Part shown: piece by piece, positions 14,717-26,489 of the stretch
Numbering within the stretch: the first letter of the stretch is position 1
Layout of the letters: each line of letters begins with the position of its first letter
Assembly: GCF_000189635.1 (NCBI RefSeq)
Contig: NW_002476228.1
Location: 62,001-126,000, forward strand
Origin: Tetrahymena thermophila SB210
Taxonomy: Eukaryota; Ciliophora; Oligohymenophorea; Hymenostomatida; Tetrahymenidae
Direction of reading: 5' to 3'
Length of the DNA: 64,000 bases
Made by a program: the position numbers and the translations under genes
Notes under the pieces: generated by a model
What the model was told of the DNA's origin: nothing
The model's database searches: none
The model's input: the letters and a program-made list of their open reading frames with translations, nothing else

Positions 14717-17700
14717 ATGTAAGAAAAAGGAAATAGCAATAAAAAATTTGTTTTAAATAACAAAGTAAAAAATTACCAATCTATTAGTTAATTATTTTTA
14801 GAATTCTATTCAACTAAGTCCTTTAAGCTTGTGAGAAAAAGGAATAGAGGAATAGTATTAGGAATTATACTCCTAGCTTTAGAAAATTTATTTATATTTT
14901 TAGCATGCATCTCTAAAATTAATACTGATACAATTGATAAAAATCTAGACAAGTTGGTTTGCTTATTTAAAAGAATTATTTGCTATGAGTTCTTAAGGAT
15001 TATTTTCTTAATTATAAATTTCACTTTACTCTTAGTTTTACTATTATTGATTATTGTCTTTTTCTAAAAATAAAAAAAATAATATGATTCATCTTAAAAA
15101 TTATTGTTTTAAAAGTCTCGAATAAAAGTACATAAGTATCATTTTAATTATTTCAATCTACTTAAGAAATACTTTTCTTTATTTGCTCTCATTTACAGAC
15201 AGATCATTTTTTTACCTCTACTCTACATTAGTGCATGCTAGATATTTAGTTTACTCAATTTTGTAAATTTTTTGATAACTTTATTTATAGGTAATATTGT
15301 ATTTTTTTTTTCTTACAACTTACAGATATATTTTAAAAATAAAGAAATTGCAATTAATGACTCAGATTATGAATTTACACTTAAATCTGCAGATTTCTTG
15401 TCAAGACCCTACTCGAAAAGCTCAAATTTAATTATTCTATTCGATCTTCTTGTCATTTTTGTTGTGCAAATGGGAGGAAGTGAGTTTTTATTTATTCTCC
15501 CTTTTTACTATATATTGAAGTTACTTGTTAATAATTTATACTTGAGGTATAATAATTAATAAACTGAATAAATTAACAATTTTCTGATGGTTTATTTTAT
15601 TTTGGTTAGTTTATTAGTATTAGGTTTAAATAGTTCTAATAGTAATTAAAATACGTCATTAACATTTTGGATTATTGTATTATTACCAATATCGATTAAG
15701 ATTGGATAATAGTTCTTTATGATACAAAGAATTAAACCTACTTAATATATGTGGTAGCTCTTTAATCAAAATAAAAAAATAAAAAACTTAAATTAACTTG
15801 ACTAGATTATTAGATTAGAGTTATTTAACGAAAAGCAAAATATTAAATAAATAGAGAGCTAGCTTATTAACCTACTTAGTTTAAACGCACAGAATTAAGA
15901 ATATGATTCCCTTAAAAATGAATGCTTAAAAATATAAAATTATGAACTAAATATTTCTGCTTCCTTTGAAGTAAATATGGAAATAAATAAAATCAAAAGT
16001 ACTTTGTGCTCTGAATATTAAAGAGTTTATAATTAATAAGGGGAGAAAAATGAAAAATATCTTTTTTTACTATCATTAGTAGAATTTTTTAAAAATTACA
16101 AGGTTTATTGGATTACTTATATGCGCTTCTTTTAATTAAAGGAAATAGGGATCAAGGATAAATAAATTGCTAATTCTATCCATCAAAAATTTGTTAAATT
16201 TAAAAAATAGTGTGAATAGTCTATTGCATATTAGCAAAAAGAAAAAATTGTCTATGGTGATTTAAACCATTAAGAATAGCAAATATCAGAAAATCAAAAT
16301 CTTTTTTACAATGGATTTTTAAAAATATTGACATATGAAGAGATAGTGTAAGAAACATACAATTAAATTTAAAATGCTTCCAATTTGAAGCTAGAGGTAC
16401 TAAGTATTATGAAGAATAAAGATGTCAATGTTAAAGAACTCTTATGTTTGGCGACTGAGTTAGACTTACAAGTGAGGAGAGTTAGAATAAATTTAAAAGC
16501 AATTTCAGAACTGAATTACTCTAATTCGTAACTTTATGATTTGAAAATATTTTACTTGAACACAATAGCATTTTGTGAAGATGAAGTTAGTTTTGCATCA
16601 TAAAATCAAAGGATTCATCATATGAAATATATAGAAATCAAAGAAGAATAAAATATTCTGTAAAAAGGCCAGTGCGTTTTGTTTTGCACAATTAACGATA
16701 AATAGAGTGTTCTAATAAAGAAAGCATCTTAATAAATTTAAAGAATATTTGGGATAAGTTAAAAATATGCTTACAATAAATCTATATCTATTTTGATGCC
16801 TAATTCAATAGGTGCAATTCATGACGATATTATATTTCAATATTTTAATATTGCTAAGTAACAAAGCAATTACTTTGAAGAAAATAAGAAGAAAAATGAT
16901 TAACAGTATAATTTAATGGAATAGAATTTAATATTTGCTCAAGTAAATCATTTTAAAACAAATCTTATTGTTACTCCTGTCAAAATATCTTTGCAGCTAA
17001 ACTAATTTTTAGAAAGAAGTGAATCATCAAAAGGATTAATACAAAACTTTGGATTTACTGCTGAAATTAAAGATATAAACGAAAAAAACTAATTAGATTA
17101 CATTCTCTACTTTACAGATACTCTTTTAGTTTAAGGAATAACAAAAAATCTGTACTACTTTCTTTTCAATATTAATCCTTAAATATTTAGTTAAGCTAAT
17201 TACATAAATATCTCTGAATTATTTCCTTTTTTGAGTGAATAGTTTGGATTTTCTTCATATGCTAGCTAAAACTTAAATAATTTGAATGCCTATTTTAAAC
17301 TATTACAAAGTTAAATTATAACTGATTCGCTACGATTAAAATAAAAATATGAAATTCAAAAAATTGAATTTCCAATGATATAAAAAAAATTTTAACATGT
17401 CTGCTTAATTATAAATTACTAAAATTTATAATAAAATTTAAAGTAACTTGCTTATAAAATGCTAAATATAAATTAATTATCGGAAATTATTTTAGAATAA
17501 ATTACTTTTGTCTCTATGGAGATCCAACTAGTTAACCCAAAATATTAATACTTTAAAAATTTGTAATACCTAGAAGTATCAAAGTTGATAATTCTTAACC
17601 CTTTAAATAAAAATAATGAGATTATAGAGCATCTTTTAAATAATCTCAATAATTACTTGGGTGTTTACTCTTTCGAATTTATTGAATTTTTGATTTTCAT

Positions 17701-20700
17701 CTTATAAAACAGCACAAATTAAAATTTAGAAAAAGTTTTAGAAAGAGAAATAGATTTATCTTGTTTATTAGATATATAAAAATAAAATGAAATTAATCAA
17801 TAAAAAAGTCACATTTCAAAATAGCAAATTGATTTGAATGTCTAAAATAGAGATAATGGTGAGCCGATTCAGTAAATTCTAAATTTGGATGAAAGAACAA
17901 TGAGCGAATCTTATTAAAAGTAATCTAAATAAAATTTAGAAAGAAAAGATGTTTATGCAAAAAATAATATTGACATCAAATCTTCTAATTAAATTTATTT
18001 AAATGAAGAGATTTCTACCAGAGGATATCTTTACTCAATCGATAGTCCATCTCTACTTAATCAGCATAAATAATAATAATAATTCCAAATTGACTCATTA
18101 GGTAATAGAAAGCAATTCGGAAAAAACACAAAAGTAAACTCTTAAATAAATCTAAATTCCTAGAGATAGAAAAACACGATTGATAATTAATAGTAAACTT
18201 AAATAACAAAGAACATATCTAGTTTTCAATCACTAGACAAACAGTTTGACCAAACTTAAAGATGCTAATTATAATTTTCAAGCAGATTAAAATCATAGGA
18301 AAGTAGCTTATAACTTAGCCCAAAGAGTCATGAAAAATTATTCGCTCTAAACTGTAATAAACAGGCATATTTTTAAAAACACGAAGATTATAAATTTAAT
18401 TAATAATCGAAAGGTTCAAGCATTTAAGAAGAAGATGAAACGAAATAATCAATAGGATTAGATGAAGAAGAGAATCATAAAAAACTGAAAAGAAAGTTAG
18501 AAGAATAAATAGAAATTGAATCTTAAAAATCAAAAGAATCTTAACTTGCACACTCCAAAGGAAGATTGCAGAGGTATCTGAACAATAATTAATCATCTAA
18601 CGTTATTTCTATGACCAAAATTATTGGTTTACTTAGCTACTTTGTTATGATAGGATTAACTATATTTTTATTCATCTAAGTCATTACCGTAGCACAAAAC
18701 TCATTTAGCAATAGCAGTTATTTTGTTTGGCCCATGAAATACTCTTCTAATTTATCTTAAATTTTCAAAACTTAAAACTTAGCTTTGCTCCTTTCATTTA
18801 AAGAAATATAAACTCCCTCTTTTCAAAATTAAAACTAAAAAAATGCCTACATCTAAAATTTAAAATATTAGCTTAATTCTACCCTGTTATAAAGTTTTAT
18901 GCAGTACATCAGCAGTGTAGAACATATAGGTGCAAAGTAAACGGTTTTTAGCTTAATGAATGATAATAAATTAATCTTTTGGCTTGGAAAATACTATGAT
19001 CCAAAAAATCTCGTTGGCTCAAATTCTATACCTAACACCTTTCCTTATGTTGCCCTAAATATTTCTGTTGTTTACAGTGATACGCTGATTTCTTCTACAG
19101 TTTTCCGTTATATCGCTGGATTAGGAAACGGAAGGCCTGAATTTTATTCTTCTAAAAATATTTAGACTTTAGTAACAACTTTGACAAGTATTCAAAACAA
19201 AATGCTTTAATAACAGAAAAGTAAGGATGACACAATTGATCAATAATTGATAATTTACATGACTACAGTCATCGTCATTTCTTTTTTATGTATAGCCACT
19301 ATATAGCCTTTATATTGGTACATTCAAAACTAAAGGCAAATTATTCTTGGGCTATTTACAACCTTCCCTGTTGAATAGTTAGATACTATGATTTTACAAG
19401 TTAATCAAGCTCAAGAACATCATAGAAATAAAATTTCTCAAACATTAAAATAGCCACCAAAAAAAATAGAAAACCGCAGTGAGATTAAAAAGTAGACAAT
19501 AGGTAGAATTTCAAATTTATAAAAATTAAGCTGGGCACTCATGATAGTGATGCTATTTATCTATTTTTTAATCTTAATCAATCCTATTTTGAATAAAATT
19601 AATACTACAAGCTACCTCAATTCTGTTGAAAATATCTCTTACACTGGATGTAAATTTTCATTTACAAAACTCTTATTTAAATTTAGTCATTTCCTTTCTT
19701 TTTAAAAAGATAAAAATACGTTAAAATCAAATCTTATAGTTTAATTCAGAAGTTGTTTTTAGAATACAAAAAAATTATTTAAATAACTCAAGCAACTTCA
19801 TTCACTAAATAATTTTATTTAAAACTTGAATCAAAAAGAATAAATTCGAAAATAGATTAATAATTTTTGATTTGTTTTTAATATTTTTACTATTTAAAGT
19901 TATTAGAAAAAACAAAATATGAAATGAATCTATTAATATTAAATAGATTTTTTTAAAATAAATAAATTTTTATATCATAATTATTTAAAAGAATTGATCT
20001 ATGAAGTCTAAGCGTACATACTTGAAAGTTTGTCTATAAATTATTTAAGTTTAATATTAAAGCTAAGACCTAACTTAAAACCCATGCAACTTAGTTAATA
20101 TTAAGATTATTTATAAGATTTGCTATAAAGAAGCTAATAAATACAAAGTAATTTATATTACCTAATTCAAAATTAATATACAATAAAGAGGTAAATAAGA
20201 TTTTTTTATATTTTAGATATTAACTTTTTTAAATATATTAAAGCTATAATTCTTAGGATTTTGATGACTTCTTTTTCAAAATATTGGAAGGAGACATTTG
20301 TGATACTCTGAATAAATATAAGAAATATTAAACTGATTATATAGCTAGTTAATCATAATCTTGTTACAGTATTCACCAAGGTTTGCTTTCGTAAGGTCTA
20401 AACACTTCATTTAAAAATTTAATTTCTATTCTTCCTGAATTGCATAACTTGCTCCAGCAAAATAATTAAATCAACATTGATAAAGCTTTAAACTAGTTTA
20501 ATTAGGATTACGATCTTAAGTAATTTAATGATTTTGAAGAATTTATAGTAGAAACAATAAGTTCAATTGGACTTTTTTTAAATGATCTGAGTCAATAAAA
20601 TTATGATAATTTTATTAGATTTCAAACTATTATTTTAATTTATTAATTGATTTTGCTCTCCACAATTTTTTTGGTTTTTTGGATAAGATTTGGAGGTTTT

Positions 20701-20814
20701 TTAAATAGCCAACTAATACGCACTAAAAAACTTTTAAGGATAATAGATTTGAATAATTTATTGTAAAATTAATACATATGTTTATACTTTAAAAATTGTA
20801 TGAAATCATTTTGA
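14717..20814 (+). CDS. PAS-domain multi-pass membrane protein, TmcB-like, full length
   Basis: Seen: exons 14717-19649, 19992-20190 and 20244-20814 give 1,900 aa. The first intron is unusually long for this gene set (342 nt) and contains in-frame TGAs. The N-terminal 340 residues are rich in membrane helices. The PAS region is about 650-815 (CVLFCTINDKQSVLIKKAS, then SILMPNSIGAIHDDI). A Gln/Asn/Lys-rich linker leads to helices near 1300, 1520, 1620 and 1850, with a loop carrying the family motif GLGNGRPEFY at 1470-1480. The 199-nt middle exon is in the same phase as in the two genes to the left (YEVQAYILESLSINYLSLIL). Recent tandem duplication with later divergence is inferred. Family-level call firm, biological role unknown. 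Confidence 0.85.
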
Positions 20815-21181
20815 GTATTTTATTTTCGAATTTACTTACATCAAGAATATTTTTTATTTTCTAATTACTTGTTTTTTTATTTAATTGATAAAAAAAAATG
20901 TAAAAACTTCATTTTATAAATATCTTTCAACACTTTGCAACCTATAAATAATTAAAAAAATAATGTAATCCAACAAAAGCAAAGGTGGTTTGACTTTAAT
21001 TTTTCTCCTTGTTTATGAAAAACAATATTTACTTACATAGATAAATTTTTAAAAAGTCAGATTATAATCTAAGTTAAATTAGCGAAAATAGCATTGATTA
21101 TTTATCGCTTAAATCACTTCATTATTGTTTATTTAATAATTAATAAAATAAATCAAAAAACTTTTAATTAAGTAATTAAGA
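20815..21181. other. Intergenic, nothing recognised
   Basis: AT-rich 3' flank of the PAS gene and 5' flank of the next gene, both on the plus strand. No repeat or RNA gene was seen. Confidence 0.5.
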
Positions 21182-22702
21182 ATGTCTAAGAGAAAGCACT
21201 TTTCTGCTTATTTTAACAAAAATGATGAAGAAATAAATCAAAAATAAGAAGACATTCAATAAAAGACTGAATATGAAGAACCTTTAGAAACAGTTTAGAA
21301 GAATAATTAATAAGATTTAGAAAAAAAATTTTTCTTTTAAGTGAAGTAAGAGTACATAGAGACTGAAAACGACATATCTGATCAGAGCTAGTAATAAACT
21401 AGATAAATAAAACCTTCAGATATTACTCAAAATTAGGGATCTGATAAAGATAGCGAGAAGATAAGTAACGAATGTGATTAGATATTACTGCTATCAGTAA
21501 AAGAAGAAGAAAAAAACTAAAAAAATTGTAATATCCTTATGAAACAACAAGATTTAAATATAGACTTCAAAATAAATCACTAAAATTGTTCATCTAGTTA
21601 AATAAGTAGAAATTACTTTTCTTCAAAATCAAAATTTTACTTGTTTGCAGATTAAATAGTTGATTTAAATTATATGAGAAGCATAATTAAAAATGAGGAA
21701 GAAGATTATTTAAAGGAATAATAAAAAATATGCATTTATAAGAGCATGAAGCATATTCAAAACATAATCCATAGAATTGATAATAAATTTATTGTAATAT
21801 AAAATGAACTTATTGAGAAATATATGGATAATGTAGATCATATCACTCAAATGTTATAGTCTTTGAATGATTAAACACTTTTTAAATTCTCTTAAAACAT
21901 TTAATGCTTCTGGTAAAATCTTTAAACATACAGAAAAACAATTAAGCAAGAAACAGAGGATAAGCTTTTTAAGAGTCATATATTTGAAAGAACAACAGCT
22001 GGAGAATTATTATACAACAAAATTATATCTGAACTAGATCCAAAAAAAATTTTTTATTTTAATTATTATAAAGTAAACTATGAAAAATGTTAACTGGATA
22101 GCTGCTAAGCAGGTTATAGTCCTATATTGTAAGAGATCTTAGGAGGCAATTCATATGCTTTTAAAGAATATTTATCTTAGCAAGGATTCATTGATCCTCT
22201 ATGTTAATAATATAGATTCACAAAATGCTTCACTCTTGCAGACTAGTACCTATTATTTTATTAGTAACGTATAGAAGAAGAAATTCTTCCATAAGTTTAA
22301 ACCTATCTTTATACTTTGGATAATTTTAAAGTACCTGTTTTATTAAAAACCAAAAGAATTTATTTAAACCATAAATATGACAAAGAAAACGGATTAAATT
22401 TTAATACTCACAATATTTTAGGTCTTTATGAATTTTAACTATTAGATGAATCTATAATTTAAGATCTTTAAAATGCAAGGTTCGACACTAAATATTAATA
22501 AATTTTGCATAATAAAGAGAATGACTATTATCGCTTGAGGCACAAAGTAGAAAATATAGAATTTATTTAAAAACATTACTAAAATTAGATATTTGATCTA
22601 CTTAATAAAGGAAGTAAATGGTTAAAAAGATGTGGTTTTGTAGATATTCCTTAAAAAAATTTAAAAAAAGAAGAATTTAACAAAATCGAATATATTGACT
22701 GA
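21182..22702 (+). CDS. Uncharacterised 506-aa protein, Lys/Gln/Glu-rich N-terminus
   Basis: Seen: a single intronless frame, ATG 21182 to TGA 22700, with many TAA/TAG Gln codons. Residues 1-150 are low-complexity and charged (starts MSKRKHFSAYFNKNDEE). Residues 170-270 look helical (KICIYKSMKHIQNIIHRIDN). The C-terminal half is more globular, with GGNSYAFKEYLSQQGFIDPL, VPVLLKTKRIYLNH and a final WLKRCGFVDIP. No signal peptide or membrane helix. I do not recognise the family. The GGNSYAFKEYL...VLLKTKR stretch faintly recalls PAS-like regulatory domains, but that is a guess. Its position next to the PAS genes is not evidence of a shared function. Confidence 0.75.
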
Positions 22703-22821
22703 CTGAAAATTTAGTTAAATATATAGTAATCTACTCAATAAAATTTAACATAAAAATAAATTTAAATACTATTTTATATTTATTTTTCACCATTTTTCCT
22801 TGAATATCCATCCATCCATCC

Positions 22822-22879
<58 letters not shown>

Positions 22880-23697
22880 GAATATTTTAGAATTTATCTT
22901 TTGAAGATAATTTATTTAAAAAAATAAAACTTTAATATTAAAACTAATTTATTTATTTATATAACCTAAGCTATTGTTTGTTAATTATTAATTTTTTAAT
23001 TTGAATGAAATTTAAGTATAAAAATATATTTATTTTTAACTATTAATCCACATTTACATTAATTAGGCTGTATACTTAAAAATTAAATGAATAATTAAAA
23101 ATATTAATACAAATTTATACATTTAAATGATATCAAAACACTTAATTTAACATAAATATTGATATAAAAGATTGATACTAAATATAAATCTATAAATGCA
23201 AATTTAGTAAAGAATATCGTAGTTTTTATATTCTAAATAATTTTATTTCTTTACATAGATAATATTTAGCAATTTAATAGCAAACTATAAGATAAGTATA
23301 GCAGTTATTTTGATGTTTTAAAATATAAAAATATCAATTATTTCTTGTATTAAAAAAGCTGATAATTATAAATGTAGATCCTTAAAATGATTAGGCTTTA
23401 TAAAATATCTAATTATTTAAATTATTTAGTTTATTTGTAATAATGTAAAGTCCAGCATTGTATTTTTTATCCAATCTAATTCTGCAGTATTATTAAATTT
23501 TTCAATATTAAAGAATTAAATTTTAATTTTTATTGAATTAGAGGGTTAAATATATAAATTAATGTAATTATTTTTGATTTTCATTAATTATTTAATATTT
23601 ATTTTTCATTTTAGAAACATTTTTTTTTTAAAGATAACCCTCAAAAATTCTTATTTTATTTTATAATTTATTTATTTATTTTAGTAATGATATTGCT
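22703..23697. other. Intergenic with a tetranucleotide microsatellite, otherwise empty
   Basis: Convergent spacer: the gene to the left is on plus and the peptidase to the right on minus. Apart from the ATCC/ATCT array it is plain AT-rich DNA and no coding frame stands out. Confidence 0.55.
22806..22877. repeat. Microsatellite (ATCC)4(ATCT)14
   Basis: Eighteen uninterrupted 4-bp units, 72 bp in all: four ATCC units followed by fourteen ATCT. It lies in the spacer between two convergent genes, about 100 bp past the stop of the 506-aa gene. Confidence 0.97.
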
Positions 23698-25658
23698 TCA
23701 AGGTAGTTATGAAGAATGAACATTAGAATTTTATTATTAATTTATAACACAAGAAACTAGATTTTGAGTATCAACCCATCTCTATTCCATTGAAGAAGAA
23801 TTTAACAAAATAATAATTAGATTGACTTAGTCATCTTTATACCATGCAGATAAACAAGGACCTGCAGCAGTAGTTATACCAGTTTTTAATCCAGAATAGC
23901 CATGTGATAATAACTTGTTTGTATTTTCAAATATAACACTTCTCTTTTTATTGTTATTCATATAGATTTATGCGAAATGATATTTACACTCTACAATTTT
24001 TTTTACTTATTCTTCTTTTATCAAATGATAAGAAAGTTTAGCTAAATCAGCAGCTGTGCTTCTATTAAAATTATTTACTAACCCAGTAGGATTAGCAAAA
24101 TGAGTATTATTTAATTATAAATTATGTGCATACTTATTCATTTAATTAATAAAGTAACCCTAAGAATTTTTTACTCTAAACTTTTCATTTTAAAATTGTT
24201 ATGGATTTTACTAATATTATAATTTATATTCTTCAGATTGATAATATAAAAAAACTCCTAAATTTTCAGCTAAAGCAGTAGCTGCATCATTACCACTAGG
24301 CAGCATCATTCCGTGCATTAGATCCCATAAGCTTAATCTATCACCTTCTCTATTTTTACATAATTAAATTTTTTTAAAATTACTCCTAAATGAATAATAT
24401 ATTCTTACATTAATCTTGCAGAAGTGCCATTCATAGAAGCAGCTTTTTTAGAGACTTCAACATAGGTTCTAAAAGGCGAAATATCTAGAGCTTAAATAAC
24501 TTTTAAAGAAACATATAGAGTCATAATTTTAGTCAGAGATGCCATCTGCCGAATGATGAAGTGATTATTACCAAATAAGATTTAGCCATTATTTGCATTT
24601 AGAACAGCCCAAGATTCTGCACTTACTGACTAAGGTAATTTTGTAAAATAATCTCTTACAGGTGACATGTTTTCGCCTTTTTTAAATAAAATGTTTTTAG
24701 TTTAAAAAAAATAATTTAATTTACATTCATCCTTCGAATTTTCATCTAATATCTAAATTTGAGGCTTAAAAATTTAATTTTGTTTTTGATTAGATTGAAA
24801 TCCTATTGAGGTTTTATTTCTTTTATCTATAGATAAATCAAAGGCTTTAATTTGAGGAGTATTAGGTGGCTTTATTTGGTAGTATTTATTTGTTAATTTA
24901 GGCTTTCTAAATAATATTTAGGTCATAAGCATTTAATTTTTTTCATCTTACATAAAAGTATAACTCTTAACCTTTTATTTTGATTTCAAAATTGGACTTT
25001 AATCCCTCTAGACAGACTTTTATGAAGGAAAATTCATAAAGTAGCTAGTAGTACTTTCAATCTTTTTATTATTACTGCTTTCTAAATTTATGCTGCTTTT
25101 AATCTTTTGATTGCTAACTTAATCTAACTTAGGGAATGCATTAAATGAAGGAAAAGATGTTATATTTTATTCTGTATTAAAATTGAATTTTTTAAGATTT
25201 TATTAGAGTCGTTAGGTATTAGAAGATTTTATGTAAAGCAAAGAACGAGTTTTTTTTTGTTAAAGAGAGGATTAAATTTCATTTACACTTGAAACAGATT
25301 AATCTCTTTCAGATTGGCCTTTTATCTCAAAGCTATTATCTAAGTCTTTTGATTTGATGAAATAGTTCTACTCATGTACAATTTCTTTTTTTTGACTTGT
25401 CTATTGCGTTTAATTAACAGAAAATGCTCTTAAAGGTGATAAATTTCCTTTGCCTCTGTTGCGAAAAAAATCCTTTTTTTCTTTTTATAAAAAATAGTTG
25501 AAAAATCTACTTAACAAAAGTTTTTGCTTTTCTAATTATTTTTACAAAATAAAATTATTTATACTGGGTGTTTAGGTTTTTTTAGAATTGTTGATCTAAA
25601 TTTACTGCAAAGACATTATTTTAGGGGCACTGTGAATAGCTAAAAAATTATCTGACAT
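23698..25658 (-). CDS. Serine peptidase S11 family, D-Ala-D-Ala carboxypeptidase-like
   Basis: Seen: exons 24409-25658 and 23698-24349 (intron 24350-24408, GTAAG...AAATAG) encode 633 aa. Residues 1-330 are a Lys/Ser/Gln/Asn-rich extension without signal peptide. Residues 331-620 are a penicillin-binding-protein-type domain: SAESWAVLNANNGQILFG, then SxxK as S374-L-T-K377, the EGDRLSLWDLMHGMMLPSGN block with SxN at 435-437, and KTG at 572-574 in GYSGLKTGITTAAGP. All catalytic motifs are intact. Known: S11 enzymes trim peptidoglycan peptides in bacteria; ciliates make no peptidoglycan. Inferred: ancient transfer from bacteria, perhaps now acting on food-bacterium walls or other peptides. The cytosolic-looking N-terminus and in-frame TAA/TAG Gln codons show it is resident and not contamination. 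Substrate unknown. Confidence 0.9.
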
Positions 25659-26489
25659 ACTAAATTAAATGAAATCTGAAATAAAATTTGCTTGTTTTAG
25701 TCTATTTTTCTTTTGAAAGTTGCTTGCTTAATGGATTATTATTATTTCTAATTTTTGATTGATTGATTGAGAAATGATTTCGGATACTAAAAAAAAGTTA
25801 TTGAATTAATTTTGATAAAAATTAATTAAATTTTATCACAAACATAGCAAGCGAGTATCACAGTATAAATACAATTAATTGCAAATAATATCAATTACAT
25901 CAGTATTGTTTCAATATTTGTTTTATTTATTATTTTTTATGTTTGTTTACCTTCAAATAAAATATTTTAAAATTAAGCAAAATTAATTTTATAGTTTGTA
26001 AATTAATATATTTTTTTTTAATTAATTTTTTGATAAAATCAACACAGACTTGAACAAGTTTTAAAATCAAATATTTAATTTAAAAAGCATAAATCATTTT
26101 TTATAAATAATTTTATTTCAATTAAATGCTTAAAAGTCATGCTTAAAATATTTATTCACTTTTTTCATAAAATAATAAGGAAGTGAAAAATTTAACAAAC
26201 ATAAAATGGAAGAGCATAATCATGGTGAGAGAGAGAGAGCATTGACATGAAGGAATGAAGGAAGGAAAACAAGAATCAAATAATATCGATATGATTGCAA
26301 ATGAAATTAAAGAAAGAAGAAGAAGTAAAAAAAGGAAAAGTCAAAAAAGAATGCTTTGGGGTAAAATTGATAAATATATTTTTTAAGAAGGTGTGACTTT
26401 TTGGGGAGAAGAATTAAAAATAAAAGATCAAAAAAAAGAAAGATAAATAAAAATACAATTAATCATATATATTACATAGATAACTAAAA
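25659..26489. other. Divergent intergenic region upstream of RPS13
   Basis: Shared 5' flank of the minus-strand peptidase and plus-strand RPS13. From 26226 to 26440 it turns purine-rich (a GAGAGAGAGAGAG run, GAAGGAATGAAGGAAGG, AAAGAAAGAAGAAGAAG), which may be promoter or 5' UTR of the highly expressed ribosomal gene. No defined motif was identified. Confidence 0.5.
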
